Positions 55,835-64,000 of a stretch of 64,000 nt of DNA are shown here, in pieces. This DNA comes from Nocardia miyunensis NBRC 108239 (GTDB taxonomy: Bacteria > Actinomycetota > Actinomycetes > Mycobacteriales > Mycobacteriaceae). The notes under the pieces are model-generated. The model saw nothing but the letters and a program-made list of their open reading frames with translations. It made no database searches and had not been told where the DNA came from. The DNA is taken from NCBI RefSeq assembly GCF_001613065.1, contig NZ_BDBQ01000010.1, positions 165,205 to 229,204 of the forward strand. The letters are read 5' to 3'. A program made the position numbers and the translations under genes. Numbering within the stretch: position 1 is the first letter of the stretch; each line of letters opens with the position of its first letter.

Positions 55835-56758
55835 TTACGGCAGCCTCGCGACGGTCAGCGAGCTCGCCTTGGCGCCGGTGCCGTACCGGCCGGTGAGCCC
55901 CTTCAGTTGTTCACTCAATCCGAGAGCCGTTGTGACCCGGCCGATTTCGTGATCCACATTGTCGACCGTGGTCACCGAACCGGCCAGCCGCCCGTCCGAG
56001 CGCACCACCGCGATCGGGCCCGCGCCGTCGGCGGATCCGGCCCGGCCAGCCAGCACGGTTCCCGCATCGCGTCCCCGCAACCCGCCCGCGAATTTCGCGA
56101 TGATCGACCCCCGATCGTCCTGCGCGGCCTGCGCGCCGTCACCGGTCACCACGACGGCCAGTTGGGCGGGCTGCACATCACCGAAGGTGAGGAACCCGCC
56201 GCTGCGCAGGGTGCTCAGGATCAGGGAGCGTTCCTGGGGCGTGGCGCGCTGATGCCCGTCGGCAGGATCGGTGAGCAGTGCCAGCCCGAGCAGGTCACCG
56301 GCGAGGCTGCCCTGATCGACCGAGGCGGTCTGCAACTGCGCACCGGCCGGAATCATGTTCGTCACCGCGGTGCGCAACCGGTCGCCCTGGCCGGAATCGA
56401 CGAATGGATTCGTCAGCGCGATCGTGCCGGTCACCGTCGCGCCCGCGGCGGTGAGCGCCTTGCCGACCGCCTCGACGTCGCCGTGATCGGCATCGGGCGT
56501 GGTGAACAGCATGACCCTGTGCCCGCCGAGGGTGCCGCCGAGCAGACGCCCCTGCGCACCGGCGAGGAAGGCGTCGGAGGCGGCGAGTTCACCGCTGAGC
56601 CGGGCGTGTTGATCGGACAGCGTGTCGAGCTTGGACTGCAATCCGTGATCCGGGCGCAGCGCGGTCAACACCCCCGAATGCGAACCGAACACCACCCCGA
56701 TCGCCAGCGCGAGGAAGATCCCCGCAATCGAGATGGCGTGCTGGCGTAGCGAAATCAC
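55835..56758 (-). CDS. mctB: Copper transporter/outer-membrane protein MctB-like
   Basis: A 307-residue protein. One N-terminal membrane segment (AISIAGIFLALAIGVVFGS) is followed by a coiled coil (LQSKLDTLSDQHARLSGEL) and a secreted domain. This is the MctB (Rv1698) family, linked in M. tuberculosis to copper tolerance and channel formation. It starts 10 bp after steA ends, and the steA-mctB-pyrG order is conserved. Confidence 0.9.
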   Translation of the reverse strand: MISLRQHAISIAGIFLALAIGVVFGSHSGVLTALRPDHGLQSKLDTLSDQHARLSGELAASDAFLAGAQGRLLGGTLGGHRVMLFTTPDADHGDVEAVGKALTAAGATVTGTIALTNPFVDSGQGDRLRTAVTNMIPAGAQLQTASVDQGSLAGDLLGLALLTDPADGHQRATPQERSLILSTLRSGGFLTFGDVQPAQLAVVVTGDGAQAAQDDRGSIIAKFAGGLRGRDAGTVLAGRAGSADGAGPIAVVRSDGRLAGSVTTVDNVDHEIGRVTTALGLSEQLKGLTGRYGTGAKASSLTVARLP

Positions 56759-56768
56759 CTGTTCCCCT

Positions 56769-57989
56769 TCAGTGTTGCCGATTCAACAAGTTCGATAGGT
56801 CGTGTCCCACGCCCCGGGCCTGCTGCCACACCGAGGCGGCCCAGTCCAGCGCCTCCCCGCCCAGATGCAAGGCGAGCACCGCCACGATGAGCGCGACCAG
56901 CGCGGCCAGGACCACCAGCGCCACCGCCCAGCCCGCCGAACGTTGGCTGTAGAGCGTGGCCACGGCCTTGGCGTCCATCAGTTTCGGACCGGTCTTGAGC
57001 CGGGTCAGGAATGTCGCCGGATTGGATTCGCGGCGGCTGCGATCGAAGAAGTCGTCCAGTGAGGCCGCCGCGCCGCAGGTGATGATCAACGCCGCGCCGT
57101 GGTGATCGGCCAGCAGCAATGCCAGGTCCGCGGCCGATCCCGAGGACGGGAACGTGGTCGCGCCGATGCCCAGGTCCTGAATGCGGTCCAGCCCCTTGGC
57201 GTGACCGTCGGTGTCGGCGGGCAGGATCACCTCGGCGCCGGATTTGAGCGTGGTGGCGGTGATCTCGTCCGGATCGCCCACGATCAGATCGGGCCGGTAA
57301 CCGCATCGGGCCAGGGTGTCCGCGCCGCGGCCGACGCCGATCAGAATGGGCGCGTACTCCTTGATGAACGGTTTGAGCGCCCGCAGGTCGTCGCGATGAT
57401 CCGGACCGTCGGCCACCACCACGACGTGCCGGTTGCTCAGGCTCAGCTCCAGCTCCGGAACGCCGAAACCGTCGATCAGCAGCGCACTCTCGGTGCGGAT
57501 GAACTCGATCGTATTTCCCGAGAACGCCTCCAGATGATCGGCCAGGCCGTTGCGCGCGGCGATCATCCGTTCGGCGATGGCCGACGCGGTGAGCTCGATC
57601 CCCTCGACCAGGGCCTCGGGTTCCTTCTTGGTCAACCGATCGGCGTAGACGACGCCGCCATCGATGCGCACCTTCGCGCCGTCCTTGATCTTGGCGAAGA
57701 CATCGTTGGATACCGCGTCCAGCAGTGCGATTCCATTGGCCACCAGCACCTCGGGTCCGAGGTTCGGGTAACGCCCGGAGATCGACGGCGAGGCGTTGAT
57801 CACCGCCATCACTCCCGCCTCGACGAGCCGGTCGGCGGTGAGCCGATCCAGGTCCATCTCGTCGAGCACCACGACATCGCCGGGTCCCACTCGTTTGAGC
57901 AGACGCCGGGTGTCGCGGTCGACGCGTGCCAGTCCCGTGCGGCCCGGCAGCATTTCGTTGTTCTTCGACAACAGCGCCAGCATCTTCAT
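56769..57989 (-). CDS. steA: Putative cytokinetic ring protein SteA
   Basis: A 406-residue protein. The ATG at 57989 gives MKMLALLSKNNEMLPGRTG, the usual start; the open frame upstream is not used. A thiamin-pyrophosphokinase-like central domain (GVGRGADTLARCGYRPDLIVGDPDE) is followed by a C-terminal membrane helix (GWAVALVVLAALVALIVAVL). In Corynebacterium SteA with SteB affects cell separation and envelope integrity. No SteB protein other than the adjacent MctB-like one is visible. Confidence 0.92.
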   Translation of the reverse strand: MKMLALLSKNNEMLPGRTGLARVDRDTRRLLKRVGPGDVVVLDEMDLDRLTADRLVEAGVMAVINASPSISGRYPNLGPEVLVANGIALLDAVSNDVFAKIKDGAKVRIDGGVVYADRLTKKEPEALVEGIELTASAIAERMIAARNGLADHLEAFSGNTIEFIRTESALLIDGFGVPELELSLSNRHVVVVADGPDHRDDLRALKPFIKEYAPILIGVGRGADTLARCGYRPDLIVGDPDEITATTLKSGAEVILPADTDGHAKGLDRIQDLGIGATTFPSSGSAADLALLLADHHGAALIITCGAAASLDDFFDRSRRESNPATFLTRLKTGPKLMDAKAVATLYSQRSAGWAVALVVLAALVALIVAVLALHLGGEALDWAASVWQQARGVGHDLSNLLNRQH

Positions 57990-58197
57990 GGCAACCGATA
58001 CTGACCGCAAACTCTCAACCATCGGTGGAGGCGCGCCGGATTCACTATCACATTCGTTACCTCGATGCCAATGACACTTCGCACGGCGCGCGGAACCGGT
58101 AACGGATACGCTTGCCGACGGCGTATTGATGAGACACGATGTCACAGGCACTGGCGCGGGACGCGCCCACCGCACAGAATCCTAAGGAGATTCGCAC

Positions 58198-58620
58198 ATG
58201 GCCGGCACCACGATCGACACGGTGATTTCAGCTCCCCGCGACGTCGTCTACAAACTCTTCGCCGAACGCGACAGCCTCAACGGATACCTGCCGATCCGGT
58301 TCACGCTGAAGAAGCCCGGCGACACCGAGCGCACCGGCGTGGGCGCGCGATTCCTGGTCGGTCTGGGCGGTGTGGGCGTCACCGAGGAGACCACCGAGCT
58401 GGTTCCCGGCGAACGCATGGAATACAAGATCGTCGCCGGCGCCCCGGTCCGCCGCCACGTCGGGATCATCACCTTCGCCGACGCCCCCGGCGGCACCCTG
58501 GTCTCCTACCGCATGGAATCCGAGCCGAAAATCCCCGTCCCCGACCGCATCACCGAACTCGCCCTGCGCGGCCTGATCAACCCGTTCCTTTCGGCGGCCC
58601 GCAAGGCGGTCGCGAAGTAG
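58198..58620 (+). CDS. SRPBCC (polyketide cyclase/START-like) family protein
   Basis: A 140-residue protein; AAGGAGA precedes the ATG. The helix-grip fold is indicated by TVISAPRDVVYKLFAERDSLNGYLP and a C-terminal amphipathic helix LALRGLINPFLSAARKAV. Such proteins bind hydrophobic ligands. It is the only plus-strand gene inside the housekeeping block, inserted between steA and recN, and so probably is a local acquisition. Confidence 0.87.
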   Translation: MAGTTIDTVISAPRDVVYKLFAERDSLNGYLPIRFTLKKPGDTERTGVGARFLVGLGGVGVTEETTELVPGERMEYKIVAGAPVRRHVGIITFADAPGGTLVSYRMESEPKIPVPDRITELALRGLINPFLSAARKAVAK

Positions 58621-58633
58621 CGAAGACCCGCGG

Positions 58634-60415
58634 TCAGCTGGCTGCCGGTGTCGCGGTTTCCTTTTCGGCGTTGGCGGTGGCGAGGAGCTCCTCCGCGTGA
58701 GCTCGGCCGGTCTCGGTGTCGTCCAGACCGGCCAGCATGCGGGCGAGTTCCTTGACGCGCTCGTCATCGGTCAAGGCGCGCACACCACTGTTGACGCCCT
58801 TGCCGTCGTCGACCTTGTCCACCACCAGATGGGTGTCGGCGAACGCGGCGACCTGCGGGAGATGGGTCACCACGATCACCTGATGGGTTCGAGCCAGCCG
58901 GGCCAGGCGGCGGCCGATCTCCACCGCGGCCCGGCCGCCGACACCAGCGTCGACCTCGTCGAAAACCATCGTGCTGCCGTGTTCGGACCGAGCCAGCACC
59001 ACCTCCAGGGCCAGCATCACCCGGGACAGCTCACCGCCGGAGGCACTGCGGCTCAGCGGCAGCGACTGCGCTCCCGAATGCGCCGACAACCGGAACTCGA
59101 CCTCGTCCACTCCGCTGGATCCGGCATGCAATTCCTTGCCGCCCACCGTGATCGGCGCGGAATCCTGCGGACCGGCGGGCATCGGCCGCACCTGCACCTC
59201 GAGTTTCGCGCGGCCCATCGCCAGCCCGCCCAACTCGGTGCTCACCGCGGCGGCCAGCTTCTTGGCCGACTTGGTTCGCGCGGCGGTGAGTTTGCGCGCG
59301 GCCTCACGCACCTCCTCGGCGGCGGCTTCGACCTCCGCTGCCAGCGCGGACAACGCCCCTTCGGACACGTCCAGCGAATCCAACCGCCCGCGCGCATCCG
59401 CGGCCCAGGCCAGCACACCGTCGATGTCGGGTGCGTATTTCCTGGTCAGCGTTTTCAATTCGGCCTGCCGGTTGAGCAGCGAATCCAGCACGTTCGGATC
59501 CGAGGGCAGATCGGACAGGTAACCGCTGAGCTCGGTGGTCAGATCCACCACGACCGAGATCGCATCACCCAGGCGCGGAGCCAGATCACTCAGTGCCGGA
59601 TCCTGTGCGGACTCCAGCCGCGAGCGGGCCGCGCCCAGCAGATCCAACGCGCCCGAACCCTCGCCGGGCGCGTCGGCCGGACCGGCCAGCGCATCGTGCG
59701 CCCCGGTCGCCGCCTCGCGCAGCGAATCCAGATCCGACAACCGCCGCACCTCCGCGACGATGCGTTCGTCCTCGCCGGATTCCGGTGCCAGAGCGTCGAT
59801 TTCGTCGAGCGAATGCTTCAGCCGATCGGCCTCGAGGGCGAGTTCGCGGCTGCGGGCGGTGCGTTCGAGCAGCTCGCCCCGGGTCTGCAACCAGGTACGC
59901 CGGGCCAGCCGATATTTGCGCAGCAGCGTGGCGACCGAGTCACCCGCGAACTGATCCAATGCCTGCAACTGCTGATCGGGACGTTGCAACCGCAGCTGAT
60001 CATTCTGACCGTGCACCGTCAGCAGCGGTGCGGTGAAATCCCCCAGGACCGCCGCCGGAACACTGCGACCGCCCAGATGCGCGCGCGAACGACCGTCACT
60101 GCCGACGGTGCGGACCGCGATGACGCTGTCGTCGTCATCGCGTTGCGCCCCGGTCGATTCCAGCACCTTCTCGACCTCGTCGCGGGCGGCGTCGTGCACC
60201 TCCTCGACGGTGAACCGGCCCTCCACTACCGCGCGAGCCGCGCCCCGGCGCACCCGCCCGGCATCGGCGCGGGCGCCGCTCAGCAGATGCAGGCTCGTCA
60301 CCACCATCGTCTTGCCCGCGCCGGTCTCACCGGTCAGACAGGTCAACCCCGCATGGAATTGCGCTGTGGCGGTGGATATGACGCCGAGCCCGTCAATCCG
60401 TATCTCTGTCAGCAC
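58634..60415 (-). CDS. recN: DNA repair protein RecN
   Basis: A 593-residue SMC-like ATPase. Walker A GETGAGKT, the ABC signature [17 protein letters not shown] and Walker [14 protein letters not shown] lie at opposite ends of a coiled coil rich in Ala, Glu and Arg. It acts in double-strand break repair. The GTG start lies within the 3' end of nadK (23-bp overlap). Confidence 0.96.
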   Translation of the reverse strand: MLTEIRIDGLGVISTATAQFHAGLTCLTGETGAGKTMVVTSLHLLSGARADAGRVRRGAARAVVEGRFTVEEVHDAARDEVEKVLESTGAQRDDDDSVIAVRTVGSDGRSRAHLGGRSVPAAVLGDFTAPLLTVHGQNDQLRLQRPDQQLQALDQFAGDSVATLLRKYRLARRTWLQTRGELLERTARSRELALEADRLKHSLDEIDALAPESGEDERIVAEVRRLSDLDSLREAATGAHDALAGPADAPGEGSGALDLLGAARSRLESAQDPALSDLAPRLGDAISVVVDLTTELSGYLSDLPSDPNVLDSLLNRQAELKTLTRKYAPDIDGVLAWAADARGRLDSLDVSEGALSALAAEVEAAAEEVREAARKLTAARTKSAKKLAAAVSTELGGLAMGRAKLEVQVRPMPAGPQDSAPITVGGKELHAGSSGVDEVEFRLSAHSGAQSLPLSRSASGGELSRVMLALEVVLARSEHGSTMVFDEVDAGVGGRAAVEIGRRLARLARTHQVIVVTHLPQVAAFADTHLVVDKVDDGKGVNSGVRALTDDERVKELARMLAGLDDTETGRAHAEELLATANAEKETATPAAS

Positions 60416-61379
60416 TCGTGCTCTCCGTTCGGCGGTTTTCGCTTTCGCCCGAGCGGGTGCGCTCCGGCCGCCGTCCTCGCCATCCTGTCACCGGCAACTG
60501 GAATTTGCGCACCATCCGATCGGTGAACGGCGCGGAATCCAGCCGCACCCACCGCACCGGCTCGTCCCCGCGGACCGCCTCGAAACGCGCACCGCGCGGC
60601 AGCGCCAGGGTGCGGCGGCCGTCCAGGAATACCACCGCATCATGCCCTGTCGCAACGGTTTCCACCGCGATCCGGGAATCGGGGCTGGTCACCAGCGGTC
60701 GCGCGAACAACGCGTGGGCATTGCTCGGAATCACCAGCAGCGCCTCGAGTTCCGGCCACACCACCGGGCCGCCCGCGGAGAAGGCGTAGGCCGTGGATCC
60801 GGTCGGGGTCGCGATGAGCACCCCGTCGCACCCGAATTGCGAGACCGGCCGCCCGTCGACCTCCAGCACCAATTCCAGCACGCCCATCCGGACGGCGTTC
60901 TCGATACTGGCCTCGTTGAGTGCCCAGCCCCGTTCCACCACCACATCATCGACGCGGACACTGACATCTATCGTCATCCGCTGCTCGAGGCGGTAATCGC
61001 CGTGCACGACCTGCGCCAGCGCCTCGTCGATGTTCTCGGCCTCCGCCTCGGTGAGAAATCCGATGCGGCCCAGGTTGATTCCCAGCACCGGCACCCGCGC
61101 CGGACGCGCCATCTCAGCCGCGCGCAGGAAGGTGCCGTCACCGCCGAGGGCGAGCACCATCTCGCACCCCACCGCGGCATCGGGCCCGTGCGCGACCGCC
61201 CGCACCGGATATCCGTCCGGTGCGGCGTTCTCATCGCAGTCGAGTTTGGTGCTGTACGCCTCGTCCGCGAGCACGCGCAGGCCGATGCCCGCATCGGAGA
61301 AGATCTTCGCCACCCGATGCGCGGTCTCGGTGAGTTCGGCACGGCCGGGATGTGCGACCAGCAGAATCTCGCGGTTCAC
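60393..61379 (-). CDS. nadK: NAD kinase
   Basis: A 328-residue protein. [11 protein letters not shown] (the GGDGT motif), [15 protein letters not shown] and [15 protein letters not shown] are the family hallmarks. It makes NADP from NAD using ATP or polyphosphate. The GTG start overlaps the tlyA stop (GTGA), and the gene overlaps recN by 23 bp. The last 35 residues are a charged tail. Confidence 0.96.
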   Translation of the reverse strand: MNREILLVAHPGRAELTETAHRVAKIFSDAGIGLRVLADEAYSTKLDCDENAAPDGYPVRAVAHGPDAAVGCEMVLALGGDGTFLRAAEMARPARVPVLGINLGRIGFLTEAEAENIDEALAQVVHGDYRLEQRMTIDVSVRVDDVVVERGWALNEASIENAVRMGVLELVLEVDGRPVSQFGCDGVLIATPTGSTAYAFSAGGPVVWPELEALLVIPSNAHALFARPLVTSPDSRIAVETVATGHDAVVFLDGRRTLALPRGARFEAVRGDEPVRWVRLDSAPFTDRMVRKFQLPVTGWRGRRPERTRSGESENRRTESTSADRDTD

Positions 61380-62191
61380 TGTGGGCCCTCCTCCACCGCA
61401 CGCTGCACCAGCGCAGTCACATCCATCTCTGCATCGTCATCCTCCCGGCGCAACCACAGGAAGTACTCGACATTGCCGGACGGTCCCGGCAGTGGGCTCG
61501 CCACCACTCCGCGGGTGCGCAGACCGAGGGCGGCGGCCGCCGCGGCCACCTCCCGCACCGATTCGGCGCGCAACGCGGGGTCCCGCACCACACCGCCGGA
61601 GCCTACTCGGTCCTTGCCGACCTCGAACTGCGGCTTGACCATCGGCAGCAGGTCCGCACCGGGCAGGCAGCAGTGTGCCAGCGCGGGCAGCACGAGTCCC
61701 AGCGAGATGAACGACAGATCCGCGACGACCAGTTCGACGGGTCCGTCGATCGCGTCCGGGGTGAGCGCGCGGACATTCGTGCGATCAACCACCCGCACCC
61801 GCTCGTCGGTCTGCAACCGCCACACCAGTTGCCCGTAGCCGACGTCCACCGCGACCACCTCACGCGCACCCCGGGTGAGCAGCACGTCGGTGAATCCGCC
61901 GGTCGAGGCGCCGGCGTCGAGACAACGGCGACCCGAGACGGTCAGGCCGTAGGGCTCGAACGCCTCGAGCGCACCGAGCAGCTTGTGCGCGCCGCGTGAG
62001 GCCCAGCGCACCTCGTCGGGCTCCTCCCGCACCAGCAGCGGGGTGCCCGCCTCGACGGCCGTGGCCGGTTTGGAGGCGACCGAACCGTTGATCAATACCC
62101 GGCCCGCGCCGATCAGCTCGACCGCATGTTCCCGCGAGCGTGCCAATCCGCGGCGAACCAGTTCCGCGTCCACCCGAGCGCGCTTGGCCAC
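61376..62191 (-). CDS. tlyA: 16S/23S rRNA 2'-O-methyltransferase TlyA
   Basis: A 271-residue protein. An N-terminal S4 domain ([21 protein letters not shown]) is joined to a Rossmann methyltransferase with [14 protein letters not shown] (SAM), [12 protein letters not shown] and the catalytic-site segment VKPQFEVGK. It methylates cytidines in both rRNAs and determines capreomycin susceptibility in mycobacteria. It starts with GTG 2 bp after the small upstream gene. Confidence 0.96.
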   Translation of the reverse strand: MAKRARVDAELVRRGLARSREHAVELIGAGRVLINGSVASKPATAVEAGTPLLVREEPDEVRWASRGAHKLLGALEAFEPYGLTVSGRRCLDAGASTGGFTDVLLTRGAREVVAVDVGYGQLVWRLQTDERVRVVDRTNVRALTPDAIDGPVELVVADLSFISLGLVLPALAHCCLPGADLLPMVKPQFEVGKDRVGSGGVVRDPALRAESVREVAAAAAALGLRTRGVVASPLPGPSGNVEYFLWLRREDDDAEMDVTALVQRAVEEGPQ

Positions 62192-62192
62192 C

Positions 62193-62480
62193 TCAGATCT
62201 TGTCCACCGTCGTCAGTGCCTGGACCAGCACATCGTGTGCCTGCTCCAGAATGCGGGCACGCCGGGTGATCTCGACGCCCGCACCCGCCGATTCCGCGCT
62301 GCCCGTATCGGTTTCCCGCGATACGGCCCGCAGTTCGGCCATCAGCTCGTCGATCTGCGCACGCACGGCCGCCGGATCGGCGAACTCCGCCGGATTGGCG
62401 CCCTGCAGGTGCTGACCGGGCAGCGGCACTCCCGGCCGAGGCCCGTTGGGGCCAGGCGTATGCGACGTCGGCGTAGTCAT
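62193..62480 (-). CDS. Small conserved protein upstream of tlyA
   Basis: A 95-residue protein. Residues 1-38 are Pro/Gly-rich and disordered. Residues 39-95 form a helical hairpin with RAQIDELMAELRAVSRET and ITRRARILEQAHDVLVQAL. No catalytic motif is seen. The position next to tlyA matches that of the small hypothetical Rv1693 in M. tuberculosis. It is probably the first gene of the tlyA-nadK-recN operon. Function unknown. Confidence 0.75.
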   Translation of the reverse strand: MTTPTSHTPGPNGPRPGVPLPGQHLQGANPAEFADPAAVRAQIDELMAELRAVSRETDTGSAESAGAGVEITRRARILEQAHDVLVQALTTVDKI

Positions 62481-62594
62481 GGTGCCGATAACGCTACCGG
62501 AGCGTCGAATCGAACACACGTACCAGGCAGGGCTCGGGTTGCCCGGATCGCCGGACAATTGAATATTCGGATTCCGAACAATACTCTCGGAAGC

Positions 62595-63836
62595 GTGGCT
62601 ACCGATCCGAATCGTCCCGGCAACGGGCGTACGAGTTCCGGTCCCGGCGTCCGCCGGGGCAATGTCGAGCGCTTGCTGGAGGCTCTGCGCACCCATGGGC
62701 CGTCCTCGCAGGCCGCCCTGGCGCGCCGGACCCAACTGTCTCCCGCGACGGTGAACAGCATCGTCAAGGACTTGCGCGCCGAGGGCACCGCGGAGATCCA
62801 GCCCGTCAACGGCCGCGAATCGCTCGTGGCGCTGGTGGCCCAGCAGGGCGTGATGGTGTCGACCCAGGTGAACACCGACTCGATCACCGCGGCACTGTTC
62901 GATTTCCGAACCGGATCACGGCACGACGCCGCGCTGACTCGCGGCACGGACTTCGACATCGAGGGCGGCGGGCCGCGGGACGTCGCCGATCTCATTCACA
63001 CGCTGGCGAACGAGGCCGGAGTGCAGGTCGGGGACCTGGCCGGGGTCGGCGTGGCCATGCAGGGCCCGATCTCCACCGTGACCGGCACCGCGGCGTCGTG
63101 GGCGCGGCTGCAGCTGCCCGGATGGAACGACACTCCGGTCGCGGGGACGCTCGGCGACCTGCTCGGGGTTCCGGTCGTCGCGGACAACGACGCGAATCTG
63201 GCGGCGCTGGCCGAGTGGACCTGGGGCGCGGGCCGCGGTTGCACCGATTTCCTGTACGTGATGTGTTCCGCGCAGATCGGCGGAGGGATCGTGCTCGACG
63301 GGAAGGTGCACCGCGGCGGCGACGGGCTGGCCGGGGAGATCGGCCACATCGTGCTCGACCGGAACGGGCCGGTGTGCTTCTGCGGAAGCCGCGGATGCCT
63401 GACCACGGTCGCCTCGGAACGTTCGATCCTGTCGACGTTGGCGGCTTCGGGAACCATCAAACATGCGCTCCCGGAGGTGATCGATGGTGCGCGCGAGGGC
63501 GATCCGGCATGTCAGCGCGTGCTGTACGAGGCGGGGCTCGCGCTGGGGCGCGCGCTGGCGAACACGGCGAAAGTGATCGCGCCGAGCGTCATCGCGATCG
63601 GGGGGCTGCTCGGGCAGGCGGGACCGATCATGTTCGAGAGTGTGCGATCGTCGGCGGAGATCAGCAGTCTGCTGGCCGTGTCGCCGGGTATCGAGTTCCG
63701 CGCGGCGCGGATCGGTGCGGACGCGGCGCTGCTGGGCGGCCTGGCATCGGTGCTCACCCTCACCGCCCAGGGAATCAGCACGCTGCCCGAATGGACGACA
63801 CGTCAATTTCGCAATGACTATTCGAATACTAAATAG
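62595..63836 (+). CDS. ROK family transcriptional repressor
   Basis: A 413-residue protein. The winged HTH at 22-75 (SSQAALARRTQLSPATVNSIVKDLR) is followed by a ROK sugar-kinase-like domain with VADNDANLAALAEWTWGAG (catalytic-site Asp199), GEIGHIVLD and the zinc motif CFCGSRGC (261-268). The GTG at 62595 lies just after a GGAAG. ROK repressors respond to sugars. A palindrome overlapping a -35 box lies directly downstream and precedes the next gene, a likely target. Confidence 0.87.
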   Translation: MATDPNRPGNGRTSSGPGVRRGNVERLLEALRTHGPSSQAALARRTQLSPATVNSIVKDLRAEGTAEIQPVNGRESLVALVAQQGVMVSTQVNTDSITAALFDFRTGSRHDAALTRGTDFDIEGGGPRDVADLIHTLANEAGVQVGDLAGVGVAMQGPISTVTGTAASWARLQLPGWNDTPVAGTLGDLLGVPVVADNDANLAALAEWTWGAGRGCTDFLYVMCSAQIGGGIVLDGKVHRGGDGLAGEIGHIVLDRNGPVCFCGSRGCLTTVASERSILSTLAASGTIKHALPEVIDGAREGDPACQRVLYEAGLALGRALANTAKVIAPSVIAIGGLLGQAGPIMFESVRSSAEISSLLAVSPGIEFRAARIGADAALLGGLASVLTLTAQGISTLPEWTTRQFRNDYSNTK

Positions 63837-63844
63837 TTTATCAA

Positions 63845-63861
63845 GATCTGTTTGACAGATC
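63845..63861. promoter_or_regulatory. Candidate ROK operator
   Basis: GATCTGT (63845-63851), TTG, ACAGATC (63855-63861) is a perfect 7-bp inverted repeat in AT-rich DNA. Its centre overlaps the TTGACA at 63852-63857, so binding would block the promoter. Confidence 0.6.
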
Positions 63862-63879
63862 ACAGAATGCTCGTATGGT
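63852..63879 (+). promoter_or_regulatory. Sigma-70-type promoter for the last gene
   Basis: A -35 TTGACA (63852-63857) is separated by 16 bases from TATGGT (63874-63879). This is the clearest housekeeping-type promoter in the window and lies 57 bp before the ATG of the next gene. Confidence 0.6.
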
Positions 63880-63935
63880 TGACGCAATCACACTTCACGG
63901 ATCCTTAGCGATCCGAATGGATTGAGGTCTCAACG

Positions 63936-64000
63936 ATGAGCAGTCATCTGGCGGATGAACGATCCGCGTCCACGCCAACCGAAGCGCGCCACCGCGCCGC
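63936..64000 (+). CDS. Start of a gene controlled by the ROK region (runs off right edge)
   Basis: Only 21 residues are visible (MSSHLADERSASTPTEAR and three more). A GAGG lies about 9 bases before the ATG. The composition is that of a cytoplasmic or pre-membrane N-terminal tail; a sugar permease or glycosidase is possible beside a ROK regulator, but nothing in the residues shows it. Confidence 0.6.
   Translation, partial: MSSHLADERSASTPTEARHRA

Overview
The window is high-GC actinobacterial DNA. The last third keeps the gene order of the Mycobacterium tuberculosis Rv1693-Rv1713 block (tlyA, nadK, recN, steA, mctB, pyrG, NUDIX, xerD, parA, scpA, scpB, rluB, cmk, der). Together with a mycofactocin-type SDR, a fused acyl-CoA carboxylase and an endoglycoceramidase-like enzyme this points to a mycolate-producing actinomycete, most likely Nocardia or a close relative. 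This is inference from gene content; no rRNA is present.

Layout. (1) 1-12219: the edge of a luciferase-like monooxygenase, a small deazaflavin-type reductase, then a minus-strand operon (10676 to 1052) coding SCO2524-, SCO2523-, SCO2522- and SCO2521-like proteins, an EACC1-like small protein and a caspase fused to four FtsK/EccC-type ATPase domains. A putative two-TM pore protein and a GNAT lie upstream. This looks like an NTP-dependent biological conflict or signalling system. (2) 12571-16868: a 37-residue Trp/Gly/His-rich mini-gene with its own terminator, an NTF2-like protein, an XRE regulator, a decayed monooxygenase fragment, a frameshifted DUF4232 gene and a lipoprotein/membrane-protein pair. 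(3) 17094-31454: twelve minus-strand genes with little or no spacing. They code for a PsuG-like C-glycosidase, HAD phosphatase, uracil phosphoribosyltransferase, a single-module NRPS of indigoidine-synthetase type, a tautomerase, an MFS exporter, a DUF4243 oxidase, a nitroreductase and a four-gene BMP-type nucleoside ABC transporter. The set matches the published minimycin (oxazinomycin)/indigoidine cluster, with minC split in two and a transporter appended. (4) 31663-45068: accessory metabolism, including a flavin oxidase, SDR, unusual P450, TetR-controlled GH5 glycosidase, BC-BCCP-CT carboxylase, chagasin-like inhibitor, esterase, GT2 and YggT. (5) 45416-62480: the conserved housekeeping block. 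(6) 62595-64000: a ROK regulator and the start of its probable target gene.

How the genes fit together. In region 3 the NRPS would oxidise and cyclise glutamine, the glycosidase would join the heterocycle to ribose 5-phosphate by a C-C bond, the DUF4243 oxidase would remodel the ring, and the phosphatase, uracil phosphoribosyltransferase and transporters would protect the producer. In region 1 the caspase could be a protease effector controlled by the attached ATPase ring and the SCO2521-2524-like proteins. Most regulatory calls are inverted repeats seen directly in the sequence; their binding proteins are inferred.
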